A stretch of 64,000 bases of DNA from Rhodopseudomonas palustris (GTDB lineage: Bacteria; Pseudomonadota; Alphaproteobacteria; Rhizobiales; Xanthobacteraceae). Positions 19,264 to 28,364 of the stretch are shown here, piece after piece. A model generated the notes under the pieces. That model was not told where the DNA came from, ran no database searches, and saw only the letters and a program-made list of their open reading frames with translations. The stretch spans positions 62,001 to 126,000 of the forward strand of contig NZ_QYYD01000005.1 in the NCBI RefSeq assembly GCF_003591005.1, given 5' to 3'. Made by a program: the position numbers and the translations under genes. How positions within the stretch are numbered: the stretch's first letter is position 1; every line of letters starts with the position of its first letter.

Positions 19264-19935
19264 ATGCTGCCCTGGATCAAACTGGCCACCGCGCAAATCC
19301 CCGGTGGCGACGAACTGCGCCTGATGCAGCGCGGCGAGGAATTCTCGATCAAACTCGGCTCCAACGAGCTGATGAACAGCCGTCTCGGCGGCTCGGAAGA
19401 GGCGCTCGCCACCCTTGCCTGCAGGAAACTCGACGGGCGGCCCCGTCCGCGCGTGCTGATCGGCGGGCTGGGCATGGGCTTCACGCTACGCGCCGCGCTC
19501 ACCGTGTTTGCCAAGGATGCAACGATCGAGGTCGCGGAGTTGGTGCCGGAGGTGATCGATTGGGGCCGCGGACCGATGGCTGCCCTTCACGGCGACAGCC
19601 TCGACGACCCCCGCGTCACTCTGATCGCCCGCGATGTCGGCGAACTGATTCAGGCCGGCACCGGACGTTACGACGCCATTCTGCTCGACGTCGATAACGG
19701 TCCTGAAGGCCTCTCCCGCAAAGCCAACGATCGCCTGTACGATCACGGCGGACTTGCCACGACGCGCGCGGCGCTGCGCGATGGCGGCGTGCTGGCGCTG
19801 TGGTCGTCCGGCCCGGACGAAAGCTTCACCCGGCGGCTGCGGCAGAGCGGCTTTGCCGTCAATGAAGTCCCGGTCCGTGCTGTCAGCAAGCGCAGCGGAT
19901 CGCGGCACTGGATCTGGCTCGCCGTGCGGAGCTGA
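19264..19935 (+). CDS. Spermidine synthase-like methyltransferase-fold protein
   Basis: Soluble Rossmann-fold protein of 223 residues. RVLIGGLGMGFTLRAAL is the cofactor-binding glycine motif, VAELVPEVIDWGRG the acidic loop, and YDAILLDVDNGPEGL the spermidine-synthase-like catalytic segment. It is shorter than true spermidine synthases and lacks their N-terminal beta domain, so polyamine synthesis is not assured. It lies 12 bases after the hybrid kinase and may be cotranscribed with the phosphorelay. Confidence 0.75.
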   Translation: MLPWIKLATAQIPGGDELRLMQRGEEFSIKLGSNELMNSRLGGSEEALATLACRKLDGRPRPRVLIGGLGMGFTLRAALTVFAKDATIEVAELVPEVIDWGRGPMAALHGDSLDDPRVTLIARDVGELIQAGTGRYDAILLDVDNGPEGLSRKANDRLYDHGGLATTRAALRDGGVLALWSSGPDESFTRRLRQSGFAVNEVPVRAVSKRSGSRHWIWLAVRS

Positions 19936-20131
19936 CCGCCAAAAGGCTGACGTCCACCGCGCCCGGTGACCTTGCCATTTTGTCGCAGGTCGGGCAGCTT
20001 CCGCCACGCCGGACCGGCGCCTCGGAGAAGCGCGTCGGCCACTTCCTCGCCGGGACTGCTACCTTGAAAATCCGACGTCTTGCCGCCGCTCTGACGGGCG
20101 CCGCGCCGCTTGCCACTTTACCGAGGTCCGC

Positions 20132-21349
20132 GTGACCCCGATTCTGCTGTTTGGCATCCCGCTCGACTTCATTCTGTTCGCGCTGACCCTGCTCGGTGTT
20201 GCGATCTTTCACCGCCACACAATGGCGATCGCGCTCGGTGGCCTCGCCACGATCACCGCCTACAAGCTGCTGTTCGCCGGCTTCAAAACCGGCGCCGGCG
20301 TGCTCGGCCTGACGCTGCATCTGCAGCACGAATGGGTGACGCTGGCCAACCTGTTCCTGCTGCTGATGGGCTTCGCGCTGCTGTCGGCGCATTTCGAGAA
20401 GAGCGGCATCCCGGACGAAATGCCGGCGCTGCTGCCCGACGACTGGAAGGGACCGGTCGTGCTGCTGGTGCTGGTGTTCGTGCTGTCGAGCTTTCTCGAC
20501 AACATCGCCGCCGCGCTGATTGGCGGCATGGTGGCGCGGCACGTGTTCCGTGGCAGGGTTCACATCGGCTATCTGGCCGCGATCGTTGCCGCATCGAACG
20601 CCGGCGGCTCCGGCAGCGTGGTCGGCGATACCACCACGACGATGATGTGGATCGCCGGCGTCAGCCCGCTCAGCGTTGTGGAAGCCTATGTGGCGGCCGG
20701 CGTCGCGCTGGTGCTATTCGCCGTCCCCGCCTCCATCCAGCAGCAGAATTTCTCGCCGATCGTCAAGGATCCGCCGCGTGGGTTGCGCATCGAATGGGTC
20801 CGGGTCGGCATCGTCGCGGCGATCCTGATTGCGGCGCTCGCCGCCAACATCATCGCCAACGTCAAGTTTCCCGCGCTGCTCGATCGACTGCCGCTGCTCG
20901 GCCTCACCGTCTGGGCCGTGCTGCTGATCACCGCGCCGATCCGCCGGCCGGATTGGCAGCTGATGCCGTCGACACTGAAGGGCACCATCTTCCTGCTTGC
21001 CCTGGTCACCGCCGCCTCGATGATGCCGGTGGAGAGCCTGCCCGCAGCGAGCTGGCAGACCGCGCTCGGCCTCGGCTTCGTGTCCGCCGGCTTCGACAAC
21101 ATTCCGCTCACCGCGCTGGCGCTGAAACAAGGCGGCTACGACTGGGGCTTCCTCGCCTACGCGGTGGGTTTCGGCGGCTCGATGATGTGGTTCGGCTCCT
21201 CGGCCGGCGTCGCCCTCACCAACATGTTCCCCGAGGGAAAGTCGGTTTACCTCTGGCTGCGGTTCGGCTGGCACGTCGGCATCGCGTATTTCGTCGGCTT
21301 CTTCGTGATGCTGGCGCTGATGGGCTGGATGCCGGATCCGATCCGCTAG
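20132..21349 (+). CDS. Ion transporter (IT) superfamily permease, NhaD/citrate-transporter-like
   Basis: Integral membrane protein of 405 residues with about 10-12 hydrophobic helices and a GTG start. Two inverted halves each contain a re-entrant signature: SSFLDNIAAALIGG followed by AASNAGGSGSVVGDTTTTMMW in the first, and SAGFDNIPLTALALKQGG with GFGGSMMWFGSSAGVAL in the second. These are diagnostic of the ion transporter superfamily (NhaD, ArsB, CitT). Sodium/proton exchange is the most likely role, but the substrate cannot be fixed. It stands alone between the methyltransferase-like gene and aat. Confidence 0.8.
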   Translation: MTPILLFGIPLDFILFALTLLGVAIFHRHTMAIALGGLATITAYKLLFAGFKTGAGVLGLTLHLQHEWVTLANLFLLLMGFALLSAHFEKSGIPDEMPALLPDDWKGPVVLLVLVFVLSSFLDNIAAALIGGMVARHVFRGRVHIGYLAAIVAASNAGGSGSVVGDTTTTMMWIAGVSPLSVVEAYVAAGVALVLFAVPASIQQQNFSPIVKDPPRGLRIEWVRVGIVAAILIAALAANIIANVKFPALLDRLPLLGLTVWAVLLITAPIRRPDWQLMPSTLKGTIFLLALVTAASMMPVESLPAASWQTALGLGFVSAGFDNIPLTALALKQGGYDWGFLAYAVGFGGSMMWFGSSAGVALTNMFPEGKSVYLWLRFGWHVGIAYFVGFFVMLALMGWMPDPIR

Positions 21350-21393
21350 GCTGGCGGGTCGCCTGACCGCGCCCGCTTTGCTATGCTCTGCGG

Positions 21394-22068
21394 ATGGCCT
21401 CCCGCGACTCCGCCACCGCCGAGATCACGCCCGAAGTGCTGCTGCGCGCTTACGCCTGCGGAATCTTTCCGATGGCCGAGAGCATCGACGATCCGACGCT
21501 GTTCTGGGTCGAGCCGGAGCTGCGCGGCATCATCCCGCTGGGCGGGTTTCGTGCTTCGTCCCGCCTCGCCCGGACGGTTCGCTCGGACGCCTTCACCGTT
21601 ACGGTCGACCGCGCCTTCAAGGCGGTGATCGACGGCTGCGCCGAGCCGCAGCCCGGCCGCGAGGACACCTGGATCAACCGCCGAATTCGCGAATTGTATA
21701 TCGGCCTGCACGAGATCGGCCATTGCCACAGCGTCGAGGTCTGGCAGAACCGCGACCTCGTCGGCGGCCTGTACGGCGTCAGCCTTGGCCGCGCCTTCTT
21801 CGGCGAAAGCATGTTCCACCGCGCCCGCGACGCGTCAAAGGTGGCGTTGGTCCATCTCGTCGCCCGCCTGCTCGCCGGCGGCTACGAGCTGCTCGACACC
21901 CAGTTCGTGACGGACCATTTGCGCAGCTTCGGGGCGCTCGAAGTCCCCCGCCAGCGCTACCGCTCACTGCTGGACGACGCGCTGCAGGGGGTGGCCGATT
22001 TCAGCGCGCTGCCGGTGGATCGGCCGGTATCGGGAGCGGAGGCATTGGCGGTGATCGCGAAGCACTAA
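21394..22068 (+). CDS. aat: Leucyl/phenylalanyl-tRNA-protein transferase
   Basis: Enzyme of 224 residues that adds Leu or Phe from aminoacyl-tRNA to proteins with N-terminal Arg or Lys, marking them for ClpS/ClpAP degradation. Conserved features: [15 protein letters not shown] at the N-terminus, [45 protein letters not shown] and [16 protein letters not shown]. Length is typical. In many Alphaproteobacteria it lies by accC and the convergent DUF2155 gene, as here, apart from the inserted phosphorelay and transporter genes. Confidence 0.96.
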   Translation: MASRDSATAEITPEVLLRAYACGIFPMAESIDDPTLFWVEPELRGIIPLGGFRASSRLARTVRSDAFTVTVDRAFKAVIDGCAEPQPGREDTWINRRIRELYIGLHEIGHCHSVEVWQNRDLVGGLYGVSLGRAFFGESMFHRARDASKVALVHLVARLLAGGYELLDTQFVTDHLRSFGALEVPRQRYRSLLDDALQGVADFSALPVDRPVSGAEALAVIAKH

Positions 22069-22102
22069 CTACTTTTCACATAGTTCGTAAGCTCACGAAT
22101 TC

Positions 22103-22192
22103 CGTCATGGCCGGGCTTGTCCCGGCCATCCGCGCCTTTTGCGCATCTCCGTCAGCAAGGCGTGGATGTCCGGCACAAGGCCTGGCATGACG
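22103..22192. repeat. Dispersed palindromic repeat, copy B
   Basis: CGTCATGGCCGGGCTTGTCC begins the element and a CACAAGGCCTGGCATGACG hairpin closes it. It lies between the converging aat and DUF2155 genes. The rest of the 232-base spacer is featureless. Confidence 0.85.
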
Positions 22193-22300
22193 CGTCGAAG
22201 CGCAAGGTGCCAATTGCATCGGGCCGTGCCTGTTGCTGGCTCCGCTGAGGAGTGACGCGAACGCTGTGCGCTTGGCATCAATTAGCACGCTCGGCGAAAG

Positions 22301-23245
22301 TTACCTGAACTGCGGGAACGGCGGCGGAGGTGGTGGCGCGGGCTGGCGCGGTTGCGGCGGCGGCTGTTGGCGGCGGCGCTGTTGCGGCTGGGAGGCCGGC
22401 TTTGGCGCGTCGGGCTGGGCGGTGGCGACGCTCGGCGTCTCCGGGTTCTTACAGTCGGTCAGCCAGATATCGTAGATCGGGTGTTCGACCGCATGCAGGC
22501 CCGGGCTGGCGGCGAACATCCAGCCGGAGAAGATCCGCTTCACCTCGCCCTGCAGGGTGATCTCGTCGACTTCGACAAAGGCGTCGGTGTTGGTGGCTTC
22601 GGTCGACGGCCGCGTGTAGCAGGCATCGGTCTTCACCCGCAGCGCACCGAACTGCACGGTCTCGCCGATATCGGCGTCGAAATTGATGGTTCGGCCGGTG
22701 ATCTTGTCGAGGCCGGTGAAGCTGGCCTTCTTGTTGACGATCTTCTGCGCCGGCGGCTCGGTGACGATCTCGTCGCCGGGCTGCAAGGTCGCGGGCGCCG
22801 GCGGCGCGTTGCGCTGCTGACGCTGACCGGGCGCGCCCGGCGCCGGGTTGGCATTCGGCGGTGCGGTCGCGACGCCGCTATTCGGCTGCGCCGGTGCACC
22901 CGGCTGCGGAGCGCCGGCAGGCGGCAGGTTGGCGGTGCCGGGCGGGCTCTGCGGCACGATTGTGGTCCCGGGTGGCGGCGGCAGCGGCTGCGACTGCACC
23001 GGCCCCGGCAGCGCCGAGCCTTGCGGCGGCCGCGTCGGTGCCGGCAGCACGCGGCCCTGCGGCGGCAGGTCCGGCACCTCTTCCTCGTCGTCCATCGGCG
23101 ACCCGCCACGCGGGATCGCGCCCGGCGGCCGCGGTGCGGGATCCGAGAAGATGTTGCCGATCTGCGCGCGCGCTTCTGGCGCGGACGCGATCAATGGAGC
23201 GGCGATCAGCGCCGCCAGGCCGACAAGACAAAGGCTTCGGGACAT
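22301..23245 (-). CDS. DUF2155-domain exported proline-rich protein
   Basis: Exported protein of 314 residues with signal peptide MSRSLCLVGLAALIAAPLIASAPEARAQ (written here as N-terminus to the AQ site, positions 1-28). A long Pro/Gly/Gln-rich linker (about 30-160) precedes the DUF2155 domain (about 165-270: KKASFTGLDKITGRTINF, CYTRPSTEATNTDAFVEV, IFSGWMFAASPGLHAVEHP, IYDIWLTDC). The tail is again Pro/Gln-rich. Function is unknown, but the domain usually lies beside aat and the complex I accessory gene NDUFA12. Here NDUFA12 is 4.5 kb away on the same strand. Confidence 0.88.
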   Translation of the reverse strand: MSRSLCLVGLAALIAAPLIASAPEARAQIGNIFSDPAPRPPGAIPRGGSPMDDEEEVPDLPPQGRVLPAPTRPPQGSALPGPVQSQPLPPPPGTTIVPQSPPGTANLPPAGAPQPGAPAQPNSGVATAPPNANPAPGAPGQRQQRNAPPAPATLQPGDEIVTEPPAQKIVNKKASFTGLDKITGRTINFDADIGETVQFGALRVKTDACYTRPSTEATNTDAFVEVDEITLQGEVKRIFSGWMFAASPGLHAVEHPIYDIWLTDCKNPETPSVATAQPDAPKPASQPQQRRRQQPPPQPRQPAPPPPPPFPQFR

Positions 23246-23474
23246 TCCGCGGCTTCAAAATGACGAATCAGGCTCGCGACAGTCTACAGCTTCGGCCGCT
23301 TGCATCGGTCCCGGTTAACACGCCGAATACGGCGGGGGAAGGGCGAGCGCCTCCCGCTGGTCATCGTGCGTTCCAGCTGGAATACTCGCCCACAAGGCAG
23401 CGCCTCGTCGATCGCCATCGGCGCGCCGCTACCGACCATTCCGGAACGAACCGGAAGGATGTGGGAGAGACAGA

Positions 23475-24254
23475 ATGACCGACAGAATTCGGCTGGACGG
23501 CAAGGTGGCGCTTGTCACCGGGGCCGCCGGGGTGATCGGACGCGCCACCATCACCCTGCTCGCCGCGCGCGGTGCCCGCATCGTCGCGGTGGACTGCAAC
23601 GCCAATGCCCTGCAGCAGGCGATCGCCGCCCTGCCCGCCTCGGCGCAGGCTTTGGCCCAGACGGCGGACGTCACCCAGGAGGACCAGGTCGCCGGCTATG
23701 TGCGCGGCGCGCTCGACCACTGCGGCCGGATCGACGTGTTCTACAACAATGCCGGGATCGAGGGCGACATCACGCCGATCGTCAGCACCTCGCTCGACGC
23801 CTTCCGCCGCGTGCTCGACGTCAACGTCGTCGGCGTGTTCCTCGGCATGAAGCACGTGCTGCCGGTGATGCTGCAGCAACGCGCCGGCAGCATCATCAAC
23901 ACCGCATCGATCGCGGGGTTGATCGGCTCGAACGATATCGTCGCCTACACCGCCAGCAAGCACGCGGTGATCGGCATGACCAAGACGGCCGCGCTGGAAT
24001 GCGGCGACAGTGGCGTGCGCGTCAATTGCGTCTGCCCAGGACTGATCGACAGCCGGATGTTGAGTGCGATCGTCGAAGGCCGCAATCCGGGGCCGACGCC
24101 GGTACCGAACGAGCGCGTCGCCGAACGCATTCCGCTGCGCCGCCTCGGCCGCGCCGACGAGGTCGCGTCGATCGTCGCATTCCTCGCGTCGGACGATGCG
24201 AGCTACGTCTCGGGCTCGGCCTACACCGTCGATGGCGGCCGCGTCGCCAGCTGA
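23475..24254 (+). CDS. Short-chain dehydrogenase/reductase
   Basis: Classical SDR of 259 residues, NAD(P)-dependent. The Rossmann motif is TGAAGVIGRA, NNAGIEG is the structural motif, and the catalytic set is Ser in NTASIAGLIGS with YTASK. VDCNANALQQ after beta-2 has an acidic residue, which favours NAD over NADP. The C-terminus YVSGSAYTVDGG is typical. Probable substrate is an alcohol, steroid-like or hydroxy-acyl compound. It lies 29 bases before an esterase gene, and the two are likely cotranscribed. It starts the cassette separating DUF2155 from NDUFA12. Confidence 0.9.
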   Translation: MTDRIRLDGKVALVTGAAGVIGRATITLLAARGARIVAVDCNANALQQAIAALPASAQALAQTADVTQEDQVAGYVRGALDHCGRIDVFYNNAGIEGDITPIVSTSLDAFRRVLDVNVVGVFLGMKHVLPVMLQQRAGSIINTASIAGLIGSNDIVAYTASKHAVIGMTKTAALECGDSGVRVNCVCPGLIDSRMLSAIVEGRNPGPTPVPNERVAERIPLRRLGRADEVASIVAFLASDDASYVSGSAYTVDGGRVAS

Positions 24255-24283
24255 TTGTCGTCTCTCAACAGGTCATACTCACC

Positions 24284-25228
24284 ATGCCAGCCAAACTCGA
24301 TCCCGATGCTGCCGCCGTCTACAAGGCGTTCCAGGACGCCGGCCGCCCGGCCTATGAAGACCTCAGCGCCGACGAGGCGCGCGCCTATTATCTGGCGGCG
24401 CGCGTCGTCAGCAACCCCGAGCCGCGCGACCTCGCCTCGGTGCAGTCGATCGCGATCCCCGGCCTCGCCGGCGACATCCCGGCCCGCAGCTACACGCCGA
24501 AGACACTGCGCCAGGACAACGGCCTCGCGCCTGCGCTGGTGTTCTTCCACGGCGGCGGCTGGGTGATCGGCAATCTCGACACCCACGACGTGGTGTGCCG
24601 CGCCATCGCCGACGAAGGCCAGCTGATCGTCATCTCGGTCGACTATCGGCTCGCACCCGAACACAAATTCCCGGCCGCGGTCGACGACGCGATCACCGCG
24701 GCGCAGTGGATCGCCGACAACGCGCGCAAGCTCGGCATCGATCCGGAACGGCTCTGCGTCGGCGGCGATAGCGCCGGCGGCAATCTTGCCGCGGTGGTGG
24801 CAATTCACGCGCGCGATCGTGGCGGGCTGATGCTCGCCGGTCAGGTACTGATCTATCCGGCAACCGATTTTGCGATGAGCCACCCGTCGCACAGCGAGCC
24901 GGAGACCAGCGTGCTGCTGACGCATTCCGTGATCCGCTGGTTTCGCGATCACTACCTCACCGGCAGCCACGACGCCGAGGATTGGCGCGCTTCGCCGGCC
25001 CGCGTCGAAACGCTGGCCGGCCTGCCGCCTGCTTTCGTCATCACCGCCGGCGCGGATCCGCTGCGCGACGAAGGCGACGAATATGCCCGCCGTCTCGAGG
25101 ACGCGGGCGTGCCGGTGAAGCACCGCAGCTATCCGGGGCAATTCCATGGCTTCTTCACCATGGGCAAGCTGCTGCCGCAGGCGAATGTCGCGGTGGCAGA
25201 GATTGGCGAGTGGCTGAAGGGCCTCTAG
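24284..25228 (+). CDS. Alpha/beta hydrolase, hormone-sensitive lipase family
   Basis: Carboxylesterase of 314 residues. HGGGWVIGN is the oxyanion-hole motif of the HSL family, GDSAGGNLA holds the nucleophilic serine, the acid is expected in TAGADPLRDEG, and the histidine is in GQFHGFF. The ATG at 24284 is the natural start; the frame remains open far upstream through SDR sequence, which is not coding. It has no signal peptide. Together with the SDR it could process short-chain or alicyclic esters. Confidence 0.92.
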   Translation: MPAKLDPDAAAVYKAFQDAGRPAYEDLSADEARAYYLAARVVSNPEPRDLASVQSIAIPGLAGDIPARSYTPKTLRQDNGLAPALVFFHGGGWVIGNLDTHDVVCRAIADEGQLIVISVDYRLAPEHKFPAAVDDAITAAQWIADNARKLGIDPERLCVGGDSAGGNLAAVVAIHARDRGGLMLAGQVLIYPATDFAMSHPSHSEPETSVLLTHSVIRWFRDHYLTGSHDAEDWRASPARVETLAGLPPAFVITAGADPLRDEGDEYARRLEDAGVPVKHRSYPGQFHGFFTMGKLLPQANVAVAEIGEWLKGL

Positions 25229-25277
25229 TGGACAGCCCATAGGAAAGGCCTGACGCTTTCAACCTCAGGCCTCTCCA

Positions 25278-25369
25278 CGTCATGGCCGGGCTTGTCCCGG
25301 CCATCCACGCCTTGACGCCCGGATAGTCTCCAAGGCGTGGATTCCCGGCACAAGGCCGGGCATGCGGCG
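25278..25369. repeat. Dispersed palindromic repeat, copy C
   Basis: Closely matches copies B and D: CGTCATGGCCGGGCTTGTCC at the left and GGCACAAGGCCGGGCATG at the right. It lies between the esterase and glycosidase genes, which are 254 bases apart. Confidence 0.85.
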
Positions 25370-25482
25370 TAAAACATCCGTCCGGACGGCTTCTTTCGTT
25401 TGACCCGCATCAAGGCCATGGTACCGGAAAGGCGCAAGGAACTCTCTCCGCTCCGAGAGAAGCTCGCACGCGAGCCGATTGC

Positions 25483-26838
25483 ATGACTGACATCCGACGT
25501 ACCCGCTGGGGCGGGCTTGCCGAGCGCAGGGTTGAAGCGACTGGCTTTTTCCGTGTCGCCCAGATCGATGGCGTGTGGTGGTTCATCGATCCCGATGGCG
25601 GGCGCTTTCTGTCCAAGGGCGTGGTATCGGTTCAGCTCGATCACGACACCATCAAGGGCACCGATCGGCGCCCTTATCGTGAGGCCTGTCTGCGCAAATA
25701 CCTGACCCGCAGCGTCTGGCGGCGCGCTGCCGCCGACCGCCTGCATGGTTGGGGTTTCAACACCATCGGCGCCTGGTCCGAGCCTCAAGTAGCCCGCGCC
25801 GGCGCAGCGCCTCTCGCCTCCGCCGCCGGTGTGCTCTATCTCGCGACGGCTTATGGCGAAAGTCGCGGCTGGCCGCGATCCGACGTGTTCGATCCGGCGT
25901 ACGAGCGCTTCGCCACGCAACGTGCGAACCAGATCTGCGGACCGTCACGCGACGATGCCAACGTGCTCGGCTGGTTTATCGACAACGAGCTCCAGTGGGG
26001 CCCGGACTGGCGAGGTGAGAACGAACTGCTGCCCAGCATCCTGCGCGACAGCGCTGCGCCTCATACGCGCCGCGCGGCCGTCGCACTGCTGCGTAGCCGC
26101 TACAAGGACGTGGCTGCGTTCAACGCGGCGTGGCAGTGCTCTGTCGCGTCGTGGGAGGAACTGGAGCACGCGCCTGTGGCTCCGCTCCCCTTCAAACGCA
26201 ATTTCTTCACCCACGATCACGCCCAAGAACGCGAGACGTCGTCCTCGCGCTACTTCGCCGACTGCGACGCCTTCGCCGGCCTGCTCGCCGAGCGCTATTT
26301 CGCCGTGAGCGCCGCGGCGATCCGTGCGGCGGCGCCGCATCACCTTATTCTCGGCAGCCGCTTCGCCTATGGGCCGCCGCCGCAAGTGATCGCCGCCGCC
26401 GGCCGGCACTGCGACGTCATCAGTATCAATTGCTACGACGCATTGCCCGGGGCGGCGATCGAGGCCTATGCGGCGACCGGCCGGCCCTGCCTGATCGGCG
26501 AATTCTCGTTTCGCGGCGACGATGCCGGGCTGCCGAACACGCAGGGTGCCGGGCCGCGCGTCGAAACGCAGGCCGACCGCGCCGCCGGCTTTGCGCGCTA
26601 TGTCGGCGCCGGGCTGTGGCATCCGAACCTCGTTGGTTATCACTGGTTCGTTCACGCCGATCAGCCTGCCGAGGGCCGCTGGGATGGCGAGAACTCCAAC
26701 TACGGTGTCGTGACCATCAACGACGACGTCTACCCGGAGCTGACCGAAGCGATGCGCGTCGTCAATGACGACGCCGAATGGCTGCACGACGCGGCAGCCT
26801 CGGTCGCCAAACGCGTCGCCACGCCGCCGGCGGCCTGA
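25483..26838 (+). CDS. Clan GH-A glycoside hydrolase, agarase-like
   Basis: Protein of 451 residues predicted to hydrolyse beta-glycosidic bonds. WWFIDPDGGRFLSKGVVSV is the entry strand of beta-agarase-like TIM barrels, WGFNTIGAWS follows, and the proposed acid/base is E169 in GWFIDNELQWG. The proposed nucleophile is E340 in CLIGEFSFRG, at a strand end as expected for clan GH-A. GYHWFVHADQPAEGR is a late conserved segment. There is no signal peptide, so the substrate would be a small imported saccharide or endogenous glycan. An agarase activity is not implied. It is an unusual gene for this metabolic type. Confidence 0.78.
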   Translation: MTDIRRTRWGGLAERRVEATGFFRVAQIDGVWWFIDPDGGRFLSKGVVSVQLDHDTIKGTDRRPYREACLRKYLTRSVWRRAAADRLHGWGFNTIGAWSEPQVARAGAAPLASAAGVLYLATAYGESRGWPRSDVFDPAYERFATQRANQICGPSRDDANVLGWFIDNELQWGPDWRGENELLPSILRDSAAPHTRRAAVALLRSRYKDVAAFNAAWQCSVASWEELEHAPVAPLPFKRNFFTHDHAQERETSSSRYFADCDAFAGLLAERYFAVSAAAIRAAAPHHLILGSRFAYGPPPQVIAAAGRHCDVISINCYDALPGAAIEAYAATGRPCLIGEFSFRGDDAGLPNTQGAGPRVETQADRAAGFARYVGAGLWHPNLVGYHWFVHADQPAEGRWDGENSNYGVVTINDDVYPELTEAMRVVNDDAEWLHDAAASVAKRVATPPAA

Positions 26839-26985
26839 AAGGAACGTTCTCGCCGAGCCATGGGAACTGCGGCGGCCGCAAGCCTACGGGCGGGGTGAAA
26901 TCGCGCGACATTGTCATTTCGGACATTGGTCGGGCATGTCAGGATGGCCGCCCTCAAACACGCTGCGCCGTCAAAGGAGACCGAC

Positions 26986-27690
26986 ATGACCGCGCTCCAC
27001 ATCGGCCTGTTGCTGTTTCCGAAGCTGACCCAGCTCGACCTCACCGGCCCGCTGCAGGTGTTCTCACGCGTGCCCGGCGCCACCGTCCATCTGGTGGCCA
27101 AGACTTTAAATCCCGTTCCGAGCGACACCGTGCTGTCGCTGCCGCCGACCGTGAGCTTTGCGCAATGTCCGCAACTCGACGTGATCTGTGTGCCGGGCGG
27201 CATCGGCACCAATGATCTGATCAATGACGAGGAAACGCTCGCTTTCCTGCGTGCGCAGGCCCCCGGCGCGCGCTACGTCACGTCGGTGTGCACAGGCGCG
27301 CTCGTGCTTGCCGCGGCCGGATTGCTGCGTGGCTATCGGGCGACGACGCATTGGACGGCGGTGGACGATCTCGCGTCGTTCGGCGCCATCCCGGACCACA
27401 GGCGCGTCTGCATCGATCGCAACCGGATTACCGGCGGCGGGGTCACGGCGGGAATCGACTTCGCGCTGACGTTGGCGGCTCTGCTTGCCGATAAAACCAC
27501 CGCACAGGCCATTCAGCTGATGCTGGAGTACAACCCGGCGCCGCCGTTCAACGCCGGCTCGCCCGAAACCGCGCCCGAGGAGGTCGTCACCATGCTTCGC
27601 TCCCGGATGCAGGCCTCCCGGCAGAGCCGGAGCGATGCGATCGCGCGCGCCGCAGCGCGGCTCAAGGACCAAACAGAAACGGCGGCCTGA
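26986..27690 (+). CDS. DJ-1/PfpI-family protein, isonitrile hydratase-like
   Basis: Protein of 234 residues with a flavodoxin-like DJ-1/PfpI fold. AAAGGAGA precedes the ATG. LLFPKLTQLDLTGPLQVFSRV is the N-terminal signature with the catalytic aspartate/glutamate, and VTSVCTGALVLAAAGLL carries the nucleophilic cysteine at the elbow, as in Pseudomonas isonitrile hydratase, which turns isonitriles into N-formamides. It lacks the C-terminal AraC domain of related regulators. It ends 35 bases from the NDUFA12 gene, converging. Confidence 0.87.
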   Translation: MTALHIGLLLFPKLTQLDLTGPLQVFSRVPGATVHLVAKTLNPVPSDTVLSLPPTVSFAQCPQLDVICVPGGIGTNDLINDEETLAFLRAQAPGARYVTSVCTGALVLAAAGLLRGYRATTHWTAVDDLASFGAIPDHRRVCIDRNRITGGGVTAGIDFALTLAALLADKTTAQAIQLMLEYNPAPPFNAGSPETAPEEVVTMLRSRMQASRQSRSDAIARAAARLKDQTETAA

Positions 27691-27725
27691 GCCGCCGTTG
27701 ACTTGGTCGATCAGCTTTCGAGATC

Positions 27726-28136
27726 CTAGCTCCCGGGCGTCCACGGTTGGTAGTCGCCGGTCGCCTTCGGACGACGGCCTGACGCCAGCGTCGATCCCGA
27801 AGGCCGGTACGCATATGGCGTACCAGTCAGGTTGGGCTGGTGCGGCTTTTCCCACTCGCGCGGCTGGTAGGTCTCGGCGGTGGGCGGCACGTCGTCGATG
27901 TGATGCATCCAGGCGTGCCAGGCCGGCGGAATGCGGGTCGCCTCGGCATAGCCATTGTAGAGCACCCAGCGGCGCTCAAACCCGAGCGTCGGGTCGACTT
28001 TTCCGCCCTTCGTTCGGAAATACCGATTGCCGGCTTCGTCGGTGCCGACAAGTTCACCGAACCGCCATGTCCAGAGTTGGGTGCCGAGCGTAAAGCCCGA
28101 CCACCAGGTGAAAATTCGCAGCAGAAACAGTTTCAT
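27726..28136 (-). CDS. NADH:ubiquinone oxidoreductase accessory subunit NDUFA12 family
   Basis: Protein of 136 residues homologous to complex I subunit B17.2/NDUFA12. It lies on the matrix-arm side and is found in Alphaproteobacteria and mitochondria. FTWWSGFTLGTQLWTWRFGELVGTD, RRWVLYNGYAEATRIPPAWHAWMHH and KPHQPNLTGTPYAYRPSGS are all diagnostic. Start at 28136 (MKLFLLRIF) is chosen; a second ATG four codons upstream is possible. It normally sits beside DUF2155 and aat. Confidence 0.95.
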   Translation of the reverse strand: MKLFLLRIFTWWSGFTLGTQLWTWRFGELVGTDEAGNRYFRTKGGKVDPTLGFERRWVLYNGYAEATRIPPAWHAWMHHIDDVPPTAETYQPREWEKPHQPNLTGTPYAYRPSGSTLASGRRPKATGDYQPWTPGS

Positions 28137-28291
28137 GATCGCATCCATGGGCGGCGACAAGGTCCCTGCTTGCCACCCGCGGGCGTGAATGTCCAGCCGC
28201 TGCGAATGGTTTCGAACACCGCAAGCTATTGCCGGGTCGATCCGCGCCCATATCGTTTGTCGCAGGCGCAATACGCCGCGGGAACGCTACG

Positions 28292-28316
28292 GGAACGACC
28301 ACGTCTGCCGCGTGTT
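28292..28316 (+). promoter_or_regulatory. Candidate EcfG-type promoter of the glycine-rich BA14K gene
   Basis: GGAAC-N17-GTT, 48 bases before the start codon; spacing is identical to that upstream of the DUF1236 gene. A second GGAAC lies 11 bases upstream. Confidence 0.3.
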
Positions 28317-28364
28317 GTGGCAGCGACACTGTTTGAACCACCTGACCCGATAATGGAGCCGAGG

